64,000 nt of DNA from Mesorhizobium ciceri biovar biserrulae WSM1271 (GTDB taxonomy: Bacteria; Pseudomonadota; Alphaproteobacteria; Rhizobiales; Rhizobiaceae). Under the pieces are notes generated by a model. That model saw only the letters and a program-made list of their open reading frames with translations, made no database searches and was not told the origin of the DNA. Both the position numbers and the translations under genes were made by a program. Within the stretch, counting starts at the first letter, position 1. Every line of letters begins with the position of its first letter. Shown here piece after piece: positions 26,839 to 36,199 of the stretch. The stretch lies in contig NC_014923.1 of the NCBI RefSeq assembly GCF_000185905.1, forward strand, positions 3,557,501 to 3,621,500. Direction: 5' to 3'.

Positions 26839-29800
26839 ATGCCAGCGCTCGATGCCATCCGCCAGCAGATCCGCGCCAACTACCTGCCCGACGAAGACGA
26901 GGCCGTGAAGCGGCTTGCCGAGGCGACGGGGCTCTCCGGGAAAGACCGCAAGGCGATCTCGGCTCGCGCCGCCGATCTGGTGCGCGCGGTGCGCGGCTCG
27001 TCGGATCCAAGGCTGATGGAAGTCTTCCTCTCCGCGTACGGTCTCTCCACCAAGGAAGGCGTGGCGCTGATGTGCCTGGCCGAGGCCCTGCTGCGCGTGC
27101 CCGATACCGAGACGATGGACGACCTCATCGCCGACAAGATCGCGCCGCACGACTGGTCGGCGCATTCGGGCGGTTCGAGCTCCATCTTCGTCAACGCCTC
27201 GACCTGGGCGCTGATGCTGACCGGCCGCGTCCTCGACGAAGGCGAGGGCGGCATCGAGGGCACGCTGCGTTCTATGGTGCGGCGGCTGGGCGAGCCGGTC
27301 ATCCGCAAGGCGGTGGCCGCCGCCATGCGCGAGATGGGCGAGCAGTTCGTGCTCGGCCGCACCATCACTGAAGCCGTCAAGCGCGGCCGGCCTATGACCC
27401 AGAAGGGTTATCTCTATTCCTTCGACATGCTGGGCGAGGCGGCCCGCACCGAGGCCGACGCCTTGCGCTATCACAAGGCCTATGCCGACGCGATTTCGTC
27501 GCTCGATTCCGGCTCCAACGGTCCTGATATCAGGCAGAACCACGGCATCTCGGTCAAGCTTTCGGCACTGCATCCGCGCTACGAGGTGGCGCAGAAGGAA
27601 GAGATGCTGCCTGTGATGGCCGAGCGGCTTTTGTCGCTGGCGCTGGCCGCGCGCCACTCGCGCATGGGTCTCAACATCGATGCCGAGGAGGCCGACCGCC
27701 TCGATCTATCGCTCGACGTCATCGAGCGGGTGCTGGCCGAGCCGGAACTTGCCGGCTGGAACGGGTTTGGCGTGGTGGTGCAGGCGTATGGGCCACGCGC
27801 GGCCTTCGCCATCGACTGGCTCTATGCGCTGGCCAAGAAATACGACCGCAACATCATGGTTCGGCTGGTCAAGGGCGCCTATTGGGACACCGAGATCAAG
27901 CGGGGGCAGACGTTGGGACTCACCGGCTATCCCGTCTTCACCCGCAAGGCCAACACCGACGTCTCCTACATGGCTTGCGCCAAGAAGCTGCTTGGCATGA
28001 CCGACCGCATCTACCCGCAGTTCGCCACCCACAACGCCCATACCGTCGCCGCCATTCTGTCGATGGCTGACAATCGCGACGCCTTCGAGTTCCAGCGCCT
28101 GCACGGCATGGGTGAGGCGCTGCACGAGACGGTGCGACGGTCCGAAGGCACGCGCTGCCGTATCTATGCACCGGTCGGAGCGCATTCCGATCTACTGGCC
28201 TATCTGGTGCGCCGGCTGCTGGAGAACGGCGCCAACTCCTCCTTCGTGCACCAGCTGACCGATGAGGATGTCGAGCCGGAGGACATTGCGCGCGATCCGC
28301 TCGAGACGGTCGAAAGCCAGGGTCCGGCAGTCAATCCGGCGATTGCCCGGCCTTCCCAGATTTTTGGAGCCGGGCGTCGCAATTCGAAAGGATTCGACAT
28401 CACCGACACGGTGACGCTGGCGGCGATCGACAAGGCCAGGGCGGCCTTCGCCGGGCCGGATCGCTGGCATGCCAAGCCGATTACGCGGGCCGCCGGCTAT
28501 GGCAAGCAGCGTCCGATCGTCAACCCGGCAAAGCCTTCCGAAGTGGTCGGCACGGTCAGCGAAGCAGCTGCCAAGCAAGTCGCGACCGCCGTGCGCTTTG
28601 CGGTGGAAGCGCAACCGGCCTGGGCGAAGCGTCCCGTCGCCGAGCGCGCCGCCATCCTCAACCGTGCCGCCGATCTCTATGAGGCGAATGCCGTCGAGTT
28701 CTTTGCACTCGCCACCCGCGAGGCCGGCAAATCGCTGGCCGACGGCGTCGCCGAGGTGCGTGAAGCCGTCGACTTCCTGCGCTACTACGCCACTGAGGCG
28801 GCCAATGCGGAGGCGGGCACGCAAGCGCGCGGCGCCATTGTCTGCATTTCGCCGTGGAATTTCCCGCTCGCCATCTTCACCGGCCAGATCGCGGCAGCGC
28901 TCGTCACCGGCAATTCGGTGATCGCCAAGCCGGCCGAGCAGACGCCGCTGATCGCCTTCCGCGCCGTCGAACTGCTGCGCGAGGCCGGCGTGCCGGAAGA
29001 CGTCATCCAGTTGCTCCCTGGCGACGGCCCATCGGTCGGCGGGCCGCTCACCGCCGATCCGCGCATCGCTGGCGTCTGCTTCACAGGTTCGACCGAGGTT
29101 GCCAAGCTGATCGAGAAGCAGCTGGCCGGGACGGCCGCGCCCGACGCCATGCTGATCGCCGAGACCGGCGGCCTCAACGCCATGATCGTCGATTCCACCG
29201 CGCTGCCCGAACAGGCGGTGCGCGATATCCTCGCCTCCGCCTTCCAGAGTGCCGGCCAGCGCTGCTCGGCGCTGCGCGTACTCTACGTGCAGAAGGACGT
29301 CGAGAAGAAGATGCTGGAGATGCTGAAGGGCGCCATGGAGGCGCTCAACGTCGGCGATCCCTGGCGGATTTCGACCGATGTCGGCCCGGTTATCGACGAC
29401 GAGGCGCAAAGCTCGATCCGCGAGTATTGCACGAAGATGGGCCTGCAGGGCAGGCTGATCGCCAAGCTCGAGGCGCCCAGGGAAGGTCGCTTCGTCGCGC
29501 CGCATGTCTTCCGGGTCAAGGGTATCGAGGACATGGAGCGCGAGGTGTTCGGGCCGGTGCTGCATGTCGCCAGTTTCGACGCCGACCAGATCGACGCCGT
29601 CATCGCCGCCATCAACCGCAAGGGTTATGGCCTGACCTTCGGCCTGCACACCCGCATCGAGGGCCGCGTGCAGCATTTCGTCGATGGCATCCATGCCGGC
29701 AACATCTATGTCAACCGCAACCAGATCGGCGCCGTCGTCGGTTCGCAGCCGTTTGGCGGCGAGGGGCTTTCCGGCACCGGGCCGAAGGCCGGCGGTCCGC

Positions 29801-30450
29801 ACTATCTCCGCCGCTTCCGCAAGGGGCCGGAGGCCGGCACCCATGTGCAGGATGGCCACAAGGTCACGGCGACCGAGCTTGCCGACAATCTGCCTGATCC
29901 CACACTTGGCGGCTGGTCGACGCGTCCGGACCGGATCGCCATTCTGAGGAAGCATCTGCGCGGCAAGGGTGCTGCGGCCATTGGTGCGGCCGCCGGCATC
30001 GATTTCGGCCAGGTCGACCTGCCCGGGCCGACCGGCGAAGCCAACACGCTCTCGCTGTCGCCACGTGGACGGGTGCTGTGCCTTGGTCCCGATGGTGATA
30101 CGCTGCTGGCGCAGACGATCCAGGCGCTCGCCGCCGGCAACGCGGTGCTGGCCGTTGCACCGGGCGCGCCGGCAGCCCTTTCCGCTCTGACCGGCAAGGG
30201 CCTCCCGCTGGCCGCCATCGACGGGCGGCCTGATCCGGTCGAGGCACGCTCGTTGCGCGTCGATATCGTTGCTTTTTCCGGCACACCAGAGGCCGCGCGC
30301 ATCGTGCGCAGGGTTATCGCTGATCGCTCAGGCCCGATCGTGCCGCTGGTCAGCGAAGTGTTGAACCCGGCGGCTTATGCACATGAGCGGGCCGTCTGCG
30401 TCGACACCACCGCCGCGGGCGGCAATGCGAGCTTGCTGGCCGGAGCCTGA
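26839..30450 (+). CDS. putA: Bifunctional proline dehydrogenase / P5C dehydrogenase PutA
   Basis: About 1203 residues. The PRODH barrel spans roughly residues 130-460 (SVKLSALHPRYE, VRLVKGAYWDTEIKRGQ, ATHNAHTVAAI). An aldehyde dehydrogenase domain follows (about 560-1000), with Glu in AETGGLNAMIVD and Cys809 in SAGQRCSALR. A C-terminal segment of about 190 residues resembles a degenerate Rossmann extension seen in long PutAs. There is no N-terminal ribbon-helix-helix domain. It oxidises proline to glutamate through channelled P5C at the membrane. The ATG at 26839 is chosen because the reading frame upstream is not PutA-like. Confidence 0.96.
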   Translation: MPALDAIRQQIRANYLPDEDEAVKRLAEATGLSGKDRKAISARAADLVRAVRGSSDPRLMEVFLSAYGLSTKEGVALMCLAEALLRVPDTETMDDLIADKIAPHDWSAHSGGSSSIFVNASTWALMLTGRVLDEGEGGIEGTLRSMVRRLGEPVIRKAVAAAMREMGEQFVLGRTITEAVKRGRPMTQKGYLYSFDMLGEAARTEADALRYHKAYADAISSLDSGSNGPDIRQNHGISVKLSALHPRYEVAQKEEMLPVMAERLLSLALAARHSRMGLNIDAEEADRLDLSLDVIERVLAEPELAGWNGFGVVVQAYGPRAAFAIDWLYALAKKYDRNIMVRLVKGAYWDTEIKRGQTLGLTGYPVFTRKANTDVSYMACAKKLLGMTDRIYPQFATHNAHTVAAILSMADNRDAFEFQRLHGMGEALHETVRRSEGTRCRIYAPVGAHSDLLAYLVRRLLENGANSSFVHQLTDEDVEPEDIARDPLETVESQGPAVNPAIARPSQIFGAGRRNSKGFDITDTVTLAAIDKARAAFAGPDRWHAKPITRAAGYGKQRPIVNPAKPSEVVGTVSEAAAKQVATAVRFAVEAQPAWAKRPVAERAAILNRAADLYEANAVEFFALATREAGKSLADGVAEVREAVDFLRYYATEAANAEAGTQARGAIVCISPWNFPLAIFTGQIAAALVTGNSVIAKPAEQTPLIAFRAVELLREAGVPEDVIQLLPGDGPSVGGPLTADPRIAGVCFTGSTEVAKLIEKQLAGTAAPDAMLIAETGGLNAMIVDSTALPEQAVRDILASAFQSAGQRCSALRVLYVQKDVEKKMLEMLKGAMEALNVGDPWRISTDVGPVIDDEAQSSIREYCTKMGLQGRLIAKLEAPREGRFVAPHVFRVKGIEDMEREVFGPVLHVASFDADQIDAVIAAINRKGYGLTFGLHTRIEGRVQHFVDGIHAGNIYVNRNQIGAVVGSQPFGGEGLSGTGPKAGGPHYLRRFRKGPEAGTHVQDGHKVTATELADNLPDPTLGGWSTRPDRIAILRKHLRGKGAAAIGAAAGIDFGQVDLPGPTGEANTLSLSPRGRVLCLGPDGDTLLAQTIQALAAGNAVLAVAPGAPAALSALTGKGLPLAAIDGRPDPVEARSLRVDIVAFSGTPEAARIVRRVIADRSGPIVPLVSEVLNPAAYAHERAVCVDTTAAGGNASLLAGA

Positions 30451-30470
30451 CTCCGGCCGGTCGATAGAGC

Positions 30471-30499
30471 CATTCACCGTTTCGTGGAAACGGTGAATG
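30471..30499 (+). terminator. Rho-independent terminator after putA
   Basis: A perfect 12-bp stem (CATTCACCGTTT / AAACGGTGAATG) with a CGTGG loop, starting 20 bases after the putA stop. It is followed on the plus strand by a pyrimidine-rich run containing TTTTGTTTTAT. Confidence 0.75.
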
Positions 30500-30518
30500 T
30501 CTCTATCTCTTTTGTTTT

Positions 30519-30566
30519 ATGCATGTCGTTGTCCCAAAACCGGGACCACTTTTGGGCGACATGCAT
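30519..30566. repeat. Mesorhizobium-type palindromic intergenic repeat, copy 2
   Basis: Outer arms ATGCATGTCG (30519-30528) and CGACATGCAT (30557-30566) are perfect; inner arms CCCAAAA and TTTTGGG flank CCGGGACCAC. The last base overlaps the TAA stop codon of the hmuQ-like gene on the minus strand, the same arrangement as copy 1 at 16679-16724. On the minus strand the structure is followed by AAAACAAAAG, on the plus strand it trails the putA terminator. Confidence 0.82.
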
Positions 30567-30880
30567 TACGCGCCTTCGACGACCGAAAAGCCCTCGAACT
30601 GGGGGTGGCCGAGATAGTGGACCTTCGTCGTGCCGACATTCCTGTGGGCGGCGCGGAAATTCTCGGACTTGGTCCAGGCGATGAAATCATCGTGGCTCGC
30701 CCACACCGTGTGCGATGCAAACAGCGTGTAGCCTTCGGTCTCGTTGACCGGGCCTCGCAGCAGGTGGAATTCGCGGAACCCCTTCATCTCCGCAAGGCTG
30801 GAATCGCGGTTCTTCCACACGGCCTCGAAATCGTTCACCGAGCCGGTCTGCACCTTGAAGCGGTTCATGGCGATGTACAT
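30566..30880 (-). CDS. hmuQ: Heme-degrading monooxygenase of the IsdG/HmuQ type
   Basis: A 104-residue ABM-fold protein (MYIAMNRFKVQTGSVNDFEAVW). The central segment FREFHLLRGPVNETEGYTLFASHTVWAS matches IsdG/MhuD/HmuQ proteins, including the late heme-ligand region FRAAHRNVG with the candidate His. Rhizobial HmuQ cleaves heme to biliverdin-like products and releases iron. It is the last gene of the hmuR-tonB transcription unit, which supports a role in using imported heme. Confidence 0.82.
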   Translation of the reverse strand: MYIAMNRFKVQTGSVNDFEAVWKNRDSSLAEMKGFREFHLLRGPVNETEGYTLFASHTVWASHDDFIAWTKSENFRAAHRNVGTTKVHYLGHPQFEGFSVVEGA

Positions 30881-30942
30881 GGTGGTTTCCTCTCACAGGG
30901 ATGTTGATGATTTGCGGCCGCAGCGTTTTGTTCTGCGCACAT

Positions 30943-31917
30943 TCAAAATGGGCCGATTTCGGTCTCGAACTCCAAACTTGCGCTTGCTGCCTGTGGTGGA
31001 ATCGAAGGGAAGGGGGCTGCTTTGCGGATAATGCCAAGCGCCGCCTGATCGAAAGCCGCCGACCCTGAGGTCTCCAGGATGCGCAACTTATTTATGTTGC
31101 CCTTCCTGCCTATGACGAATTTAACAACCGCATTGTTGCGTGCCGCCAGTTGTAGGGACGGCGGCAGAGTGCGATTGACGCTGCCGAGCTTTCTAAAGAC
31201 ATCGCCGCGGTAGTTATCTTCCGCGGCAGTGCCTGCCTCGTTTTGCCTTTTGCCCTTGCTGGCCGCTTGCGCCGACAGGTCCTGGCCATCCGCCGTGCCG
31301 CGCTTCTCATCCGCCGTCTTTGACTGGGCAGCTGCCGGACTGGGCCTCGCGCTGGGGATCGGCGGCTGTTCTGGAACGGCGACAGGCGTCTCGGTGCTCC
31401 TGGGCTGAACGGTCGGCTGTGCCGGCGCTTCGGTCTTGGGAGCCACGCTCTGATCATCGGGGCGAGGGGCGCCGGCCACCAGTATGTCCGGGGTGACCGC
31501 CTGCGGTTTGACAGCTTCCGGCAAAGACTTGAGCGGCGGCTTTGCCGCTTCCGCGGCAGGTTGGGAGGCCTCCGTTGGCTGCGACGGCTTGGGCGGTGTT
31601 GCCGGCTGTGGTTTGGCCGGTTGCGGGCTGGGCACCAGTGCAACGTTTATTGCCGTCGGGTCCTTGTCCAGCGCGCTGCCGACCACGTTGGTGCCCGACT
31701 GATCACTGCCTTCCGGCTGCTCGGCATTCTGGGAACTCGAAATCCCCGAAGGCGAGATCAGAAAAGCCGCCGCCACGGCGGCATGGAGCGCGCAGGAGAC
31801 GACGATCGCCGCCGTCCATTTGCGGTTCCAGGCCGACGGCCGCGGCAGCGCGAGCGGCTCGGTTGGCTCTATCGCCAGCTCGGCGCCGGCTTCGGGGAGG
31901 GGGCTGATATCCTGCAT
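30943..31917 (-). CDS. tonB: TonB energy transducer of the heme uptake system
   Basis: About 324 residues. The single membrane helix (residues 35-54) carries the TonB SxxxH motif (Ser41, His45 in SCALH). A long Pro/Ala/Lys-rich periplasmic linker follows (residues about 90-240), then the C-terminal TonB fold with VKFVIGRKGNINKLRILETSGSAAFDQAALGIIRKAAPFP. It couples proton motive force, via ExbBD, to the outer-membrane receptor encoded upstream. exbB and exbD are not in this window. The start at 31917 puts the cytoplasmic tail at 34 residues. Confidence 0.9.
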   Translation of the reverse strand: MQDISPLPEAGAELAIEPTEPLALPRPSAWNRKWTAAIVVSCALHAAVAAAFLISPSGISSSQNAEQPEGSDQSGTNVVGSALDKDPTAINVALVPSPQPAKPQPATPPKPSQPTEASQPAAEAAKPPLKSLPEAVKPQAVTPDILVAGAPRPDDQSVAPKTEAPAQPTVQPRSTETPVAVPEQPPIPSARPSPAAAQSKTADEKRGTADGQDLSAQAASKGKRQNEAGTAAEDNYRGDVFRKLGSVNRTLPPSLQLAARNNAVVKFVIGRKGNINKLRILETSGSAAFDQAALGIIRKAAPFPSIPPQAASASLEFETEIGPF

Positions 31918-32050
31918 GTCTCGCCGCGAGACCTGCAGCGACAAGAGCAGAATTGTCAAATCAAGATCGTTCGCTCGCAGCGGCAGTCGGCAGTGGCCGG
32001 CAGCTGGCCACGCCGCTTTGTTTTGCAGGAATGCGGGATGCAGTCCCACC

Positions 32051-32494
32051 TCAGACGCCGAAGGCGATACCGGTCTTGGTGTCTGTCTTCAGCTTTCGCA
32101 TGCAGGCGTTCGGTTCGACGCCGGTACCGGTGCATTCGGTCGCGCTGTTGATCAGCACGCGGCTGACTTTCGAGCACTCGGTGCCGGCCAGATCGAAACG
32201 CGTCACCTTGGTCTTGCCGGCCGGCAATTCCTTGAAATCGAGCACGGTCAGCCGGTCGACGACGCCTGCCTCGTTGAACAAGGCGATCTCGAAGGCAGCC
32301 TTGGACAGGTCGGCGCCGAGATTGTTGTTGACCACGAACGTCAGGCGGCAACCCTTGTCGGAAGGTTGCGCACCATTGAGTTCCAGGGTGAGCGCGGGGA
32401 CCGGCGCGGACTCTTGCGCCCACGCCGAAACCATCGCAAGCGACATCGCCAGCATCGAGGTCAGCAGACGAAGGGGTGTCGTCAAGCTCGTCAT
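32051..32494 (-). CDS. Secreted hypothetical protein of the heme uptake operon
   Basis: A 147-residue protein with a signal peptide ending near residue 26 (MLAMSLAMVSAWAQ). The mature part is beta-rich (LTFVVNNNLGADLSKAAFEIALFNEAG) and has four Cys (49, 107, 121, 131), likely two disulfides. It lies 5 bases after hmuR and 133 bases before tonB on the same strand, so it is probably a periplasmic accessory factor for heme or TonB-dependent transport. I do not recognise a characterised homologue. Confidence 0.8.
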   Translation of the reverse strand: MTSLTTPLRLLTSMLAMSLAMVSAWAQESAPVPALTLELNGAQPSDKGCRLTFVVNNNLGADLSKAAFEIALFNEAGVVDRLTVLDFKELPAGKTKVTRFDLAGTECSKVSRVLINSATECTGTGVEPNACMRKLKTDTKTGIAFGV

Positions 32495-32499
32495 GGCAA

Positions 32500-34698
32500 T
32501 CAGCCTCCAAACCGCATCGTTGCCGCCAGCTTCAGCGTTATGCCGGGCTCGTAGGCCGCGAAAACCGGCTGCGGCGGCTGGCCGGCCGTGGTCAGGTTGA
32601 GCGGGTTGGCGTATTTGACATCGAACAGATTGTCGGCGCGGAAATCAATCTTCAAATTGTCCGTTGCCTGGTAGCTGGCAAAGGCATTGACCAGCGTGTA
32701 GTCCTCGGCGATCGGATTGCCCTTGGGCTTGCCATTGTATTGCACTTCGCCGCCGACGGTCAGCTTGTCCTCGAGGAAGCGCAAGCCGAGCTGCGCGGTG
32801 ACCTGGGATGATGGGATCGTGGCGAGATCCGCTTCCACACCCTTGTAGGAAATGGTGTGACCATTGGTGATTGAAGCCGAGAGCCCGGCATAGCCCCATC
32901 CGGCATCATAGACGCCCTCCAGTTCGAAGCCGTCGATCTTGGCCTTGGCAAAATTCTGGTACTGGAAGCATATCGGGATACCGGGTCCGCTCGGGCAACC
33001 GGCTGTCGGGTCAAACCGCGACAGGGTAACGCCATCGATGTAATCTTCGACATCATTGTTGAAATACGCTGCCTTGATGCGCAGCGCATCGCCGGCTTCG
33101 AGGATGTCGTTCTGCTTGTAGTTGACGCCGAATTCGACGGTCTTTCCAGTCTCCGGCCGCAGATTGGGGTTGGGCAGGAACGGGAAGGTGACGCCCGCCG
33201 GATGGCGACCGCTGATCAGTGTTTCCGACAGGGAGGGTGACCGGTATCCTTCAGCATAGGTGCCGTAGAATTGCAGGCCGGCAAGGCTGGCGCTGTCGAA
33301 AGGCGAGACGCCGACGGTGATGCGCGGCGACAACCGGTCCCCCGACGTTTCGTGTGTGTCATCCTTGAGGCTGTAATTGTCGTAACGCACCCCGGCAATG
33401 ACTTCGAGCCACTGCCAGGTGAGCTTGTCCTGGACATAGGCGCCGGAGACGTTGCGCTTTCCGGAAGGCGTGTAGAAGCTGTCGCCGCCTGCGGTGCCGC
33501 CTGTCTTGACATTGTCGCCGGCCCAGTCGCCGCCATATGTCAGCTCGTGCGCGATTCCCGCGGTTTCGAATCTGGATGTGTTCCAGAGGTCGATGCTGGT
33601 CGTGCCGATGTCGAATGTCGACGTCGAGCCAGCCGGCAAGACAACGGGAAGGCCGGTGACCGGATCAAAGCGGTTTTGCGGGACAAGGCTGGTCAGATCG
33701 AGGTTGGTCTTGTTGTAGGAGGTGTTGATGTGGAGATCGAGCCAGCTCTTGTCCTCATCCGTGATGTTGTAGCGCGCCGTGAAGGTGTTCGACTTCAGGT
33801 CGGCGTCATTGACCGGCGCACCGCCGCTGATCTCGTTCCAGCCATCGCTTGAGCCGACCCAGCCGAGCTTCAGTTCGCTGTTGTCGGTCGGGCGTATGCT
33901 GGTCTTGAGCAGTCCGCTCAGCACGTCGAAGCCTGTGCCCTTGACGGTGTCGCCGCCGCCATCCTTATAGTCGTCATAGTCGCGGTAGACGATGTTGCCC
34001 AGCACGTCCCAATTCTCGTTAATGCGGTAGGCGCCGGATGCACTTGTGGTCCAGCCCTTGCCGTTGCTCTCATAGCGTCCCGTGACGGAACCGGCCCATG
34101 TCTCGTCAGGCTTGAGGAAATCCTCGGCATCCTTGGTGTCGAAGAAGACGACGCCGCCGATGGCGCCCGAGCCGTAGGTGTTGGCTACAGGACCACGGAT
34201 AACATCCACGGATTTGACGAGTTCGGGGTCGATGTAGAAGGTCGACTGCGTGCCGTGGTCGGAGCGCTGGAAATTCTGTCGTGCGCCGTCGACGATGACT
34301 GCGACGCGACCGAAATCCTGCAGGCCGCGGATGTTGATGCTGGTGCTGACGCGCCTGGCGTCGGCCTGCGCCGCGACACCGGGCACGCCGAGCAGCACCT
34401 CATTGGGCGTCGTCGCCATGCGGCGGTCGAGCTGTTCCTGGCCGACATGGCTGGCCGATGCCAGCGATTCGATCGCCGTCTCGCCGGTGCGGCTGATGAC
34501 GAGGATCTTGTCGAGCAGCGTTGCTCCCGCTGGTGCTGCCTTTTCCTCTTCAGCCTTCTTCGTTTGATCTGTCGGCTGCGCCGCCTGCTGGGCGTTGGCC
34601 AGTTGCCCCGATAAGGCAATCGCCGCCACACTTGCCAGCAATGCCGCCGCGCCGTTCGCCGCCGACCGGCCGCGCCATTCCCAAGTCACAAACCCCAT
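32500..34698 (-). CDS. hmuR: TonB-dependent heme/hemoglobin outer-membrane receptor
   Basis: About 732 residues: signal peptide (ending LANAQQ), plug domain (TTPNEVLLGVPGVAAQADARRVSTSINIRGLQDFGRVAVIVDG) and a 22-strand barrel ending in phenylalanine-rich family style (LAATMRFGG). The heme-receptor landmarks YRSPSLSE (FRAP-like) and LPNPNLRPE (NPNL box) are present with a His between them (SGRHPAG). The start at 34698 has GGAG at a suitable distance. First gene of the operon hmuR-hypothetical-tonB-hmuQ, divergent from hmuPSTUV. Confidence 0.93.
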   Translation of the reverse strand: MGFVTWEWRGRSAANGAAALLASVAAIALSGQLANAQQAAQPTDQTKKAEEEKAAPAGATLLDKILVISRTGETAIESLASASHVGQEQLDRRMATTPNEVLLGVPGVAAQADARRVSTSINIRGLQDFGRVAVIVDGARQNFQRSDHGTQSTFYIDPELVKSVDVIRGPVANTYGSGAIGGVVFFDTKDAEDFLKPDETWAGSVTGRYESNGKGWTTSASGAYRINENWDVLGNIVYRDYDDYKDGGGDTVKGTGFDVLSGLLKTSIRPTDNSELKLGWVGSSDGWNEISGGAPVNDADLKSNTFTARYNITDEDKSWLDLHINTSYNKTNLDLTSLVPQNRFDPVTGLPVVLPAGSTSTFDIGTTSIDLWNTSRFETAGIAHELTYGGDWAGDNVKTGGTAGGDSFYTPSGKRNVSGAYVQDKLTWQWLEVIAGVRYDNYSLKDDTHETSGDRLSPRITVGVSPFDSASLAGLQFYGTYAEGYRSPSLSETLISGRHPAGVTFPFLPNPNLRPETGKTVEFGVNYKQNDILEAGDALRIKAAYFNNDVEDYIDGVTLSRFDPTAGCPSGPGIPICFQYQNFAKAKIDGFELEGVYDAGWGYAGLSASITNGHTISYKGVEADLATIPSSQVTAQLGLRFLEDKLTVGGEVQYNGKPKGNPIAEDYTLVNAFASYQATDNLKIDFRADNLFDVKYANPLNLTTAGQPPQPVFAAYEPGITLKLAATMRFGG

Positions 34699-34818
34699 GC
34701 CCCAACTCCAAAGTCCAGGTTTGATGCTGGCTGGCCCGGGGCTGGCTGGCATTTTTGATCGTCGCCGGCGTCTTAAATGTTGACTCATTTAATCCGGTAT
34801 TGCACTGACTAGTAAACA

Positions 34819-34833
34819 TGAGTATTCAAGTCA
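34819..34833. promoter_or_regulatory. Candidate RirA (iron-responsive) box, TGA-N9-TCA
   Basis: TGAGTATTCAAGTCA in the hmuR-hmuP divergent region fits the rhizobial iron-responsive operator TGA-N9-TCA exactly. On the minus strand it overlaps TTGACT, a possible -35 element for hmuR, so binding could block that promoter when iron is plentiful. The presence of rirA at the end of the same locus fits. The pattern is short, so chance occurrence cannot be excluded. Confidence 0.5.
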
Positions 34834-34896
34834 AGAAATGAATCGGATTACGCAACGCCTAGCCAGACGCCCGGCACAGGAAAGGGATCGATCCAG

Positions 34897-35103
34897 ATGA
34901 ACACCCACAATCCCAACGATTTTCGCTATCGCGTCCGCCGTCCCGACGATGCCTCCCCCCGTTTCGACCGGGTTCCGCTGGCGGTACGAACCCTTTCCAG
35001 CAACACCCTGTTCCAGGGCGAGCACGAGATAGGCATCGAGCATCACGGTGCACTCTACCGGCTGAAGATCACCCGCCAGGGCAAGCTCATTCTCAACAAG
35101 TAA
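34897..35103 (+). CDS. hmuP: Hemin uptake protein HemP/HmuP
   Basis: A 68-residue member of the HemP/HmuP family, recognisable from LAVRTLSSNTLFQGEHEIGIEHHGALYRLKITRQGKLILNK. In Bradyrhizobium and Sinorhizobium HmuP is needed for heme uptake and activates hmuR expression. AGGAAAGGGA lies upstream of the ATG. First gene of hmuPSTUV. Confidence 0.93.
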   Translation: MNTHNPNDFRYRVRRPDDASPRFDRVPLAVRTLSSNTLFQGEHEIGIEHHGALYRLKITRQGKLILNK

Positions 35104-35126
35104 GACAAGGCAACAGGGACCGAGAC

Positions 35127-36188
35127 ATGGATCAGCGCGTAAAATCCGCCCCGCATGAAATCCGGCGGGCACGGACAGACAATCCGAAGACGCGCGAGCG
35201 TGATCTGGCTGCCCATCTCGGCATTTCGGAAGCCGAACTGATCGCGGCGCATTGCGGCGACGGCGTCGTCCGCATCGAGCCGCGCGTCAACGATCTTCTG
35301 ACCGGCCTCGAGGCCGTCGGCGAGGTCATGGCGCTGACCCGCAATGAAAGCGCGGTGCACGAGAAGATCGGCGTCTATGACAAGGTCGTCACCGGCACCC
35401 ACAATGCCATGGTGCTTGGCGAAAACATCGACTTGCGCATCTTCCCGAAGGTCTGGGCGCACGGCTTTGCCGTCGAGAAGCGCGACGGCGACGAAATCCG
35501 CCGCAGCCTCCAGTTCTTCGATGCGGCAGGCGAGGCCGTGCACAAGGTGCATCTGCGGCCGGCCTCCAGCCTCTATGCCTATCAGAAGCTGGTCGCCGCG
35601 CTCGAATCGTCCAACCAGGAACCGACGGTCGACATCTCGGGGCCACTCCCCGATGACGAGATCCATGGCGACGAAGCGGCCGCCAATCTCGACGATCTGC
35701 GTGACCGCTGGAGCCGGCTGACCGACGTGCACCAGTTCTTTGGTATGCTGAAGACGCTGAAACTAAGCCGCCGGCAGGCGGTGCGCCTGGTTGGGCAGGA
35801 CTATGCCTGGCAGCTCGACAATGAGGCGGTCCGGGCCATGTTTCATCATGCCGCGGAGGGCGAGATGCCGATCATGTGCTTTGTGGGAAACCGCGGCTGC
35901 ATCCAGATCCATTCCGGTCCGATCAAGTCGATCAAGCCGATGGGACCATGGATCAACGTGCTGGACGAAACCTTCCACCTGCATCTGCGCACCGACCACA
36001 TCCACGAGGTCTGGGCCGTGCGCAAGCCGACCAAGGACGGTCATGTCACCTCGCTCGAGGTCTATGACGCCGACGGCAAGATGATCATCCAGTTCTTCGG
36101 CAAGCGTCATGAAGGCGAAAGCGAGCGGGACGACTGGCGCTTCCTGGCGGAAAACCTGCCGCGCATCCCAAACCCGACCGCAGCCTGA
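35127..36188 (+). CDS. hmuS: Hemin-degrading/trafficking factor HmuS
   Basis: A 353-residue cytoplasmic protein with the duplicated HmuS/HemS/ChuS fold: MALTRNESAVHEKIGVYDKV and VWAHGFAVEKRDGDEIRRSLQFFD in the first half, MCFVGNRGCIQIHSGPIKSIKPMGPWINVLDETFHLHLR in the second. It receives heme from HmuUV and delivers it or degrades it. 23 bases after hmuP. Confidence 0.94.
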   Translation: MDQRVKSAPHEIRRARTDNPKTRERDLAAHLGISEAELIAAHCGDGVVRIEPRVNDLLTGLEAVGEVMALTRNESAVHEKIGVYDKVVTGTHNAMVLGENIDLRIFPKVWAHGFAVEKRDGDEIRRSLQFFDAAGEAVHKVHLRPASSLYAYQKLVAALESSNQEPTVDISGPLPDDEIHGDEAAANLDDLRDRWSRLTDVHQFFGMLKTLKLSRRQAVRLVGQDYAWQLDNEAVRAMFHHAAEGEMPIMCFVGNRGCIQIHSGPIKSIKPMGPWINVLDETFHLHLRTDHIHEVWAVRKPTKDGHVTSLEVYDADGKMIIQFFGKRHEGESERDDWRFLAENLPRIPNPTAA

Positions 36189-36199
36189 GAAAAAATGCT

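Noticed and set aside
28192..29955. 587-codon minus-strand ORF inside putA
   Set aside because: Antisense shadow of the P5C dehydrogenase domain, which has all its catalytic residues.
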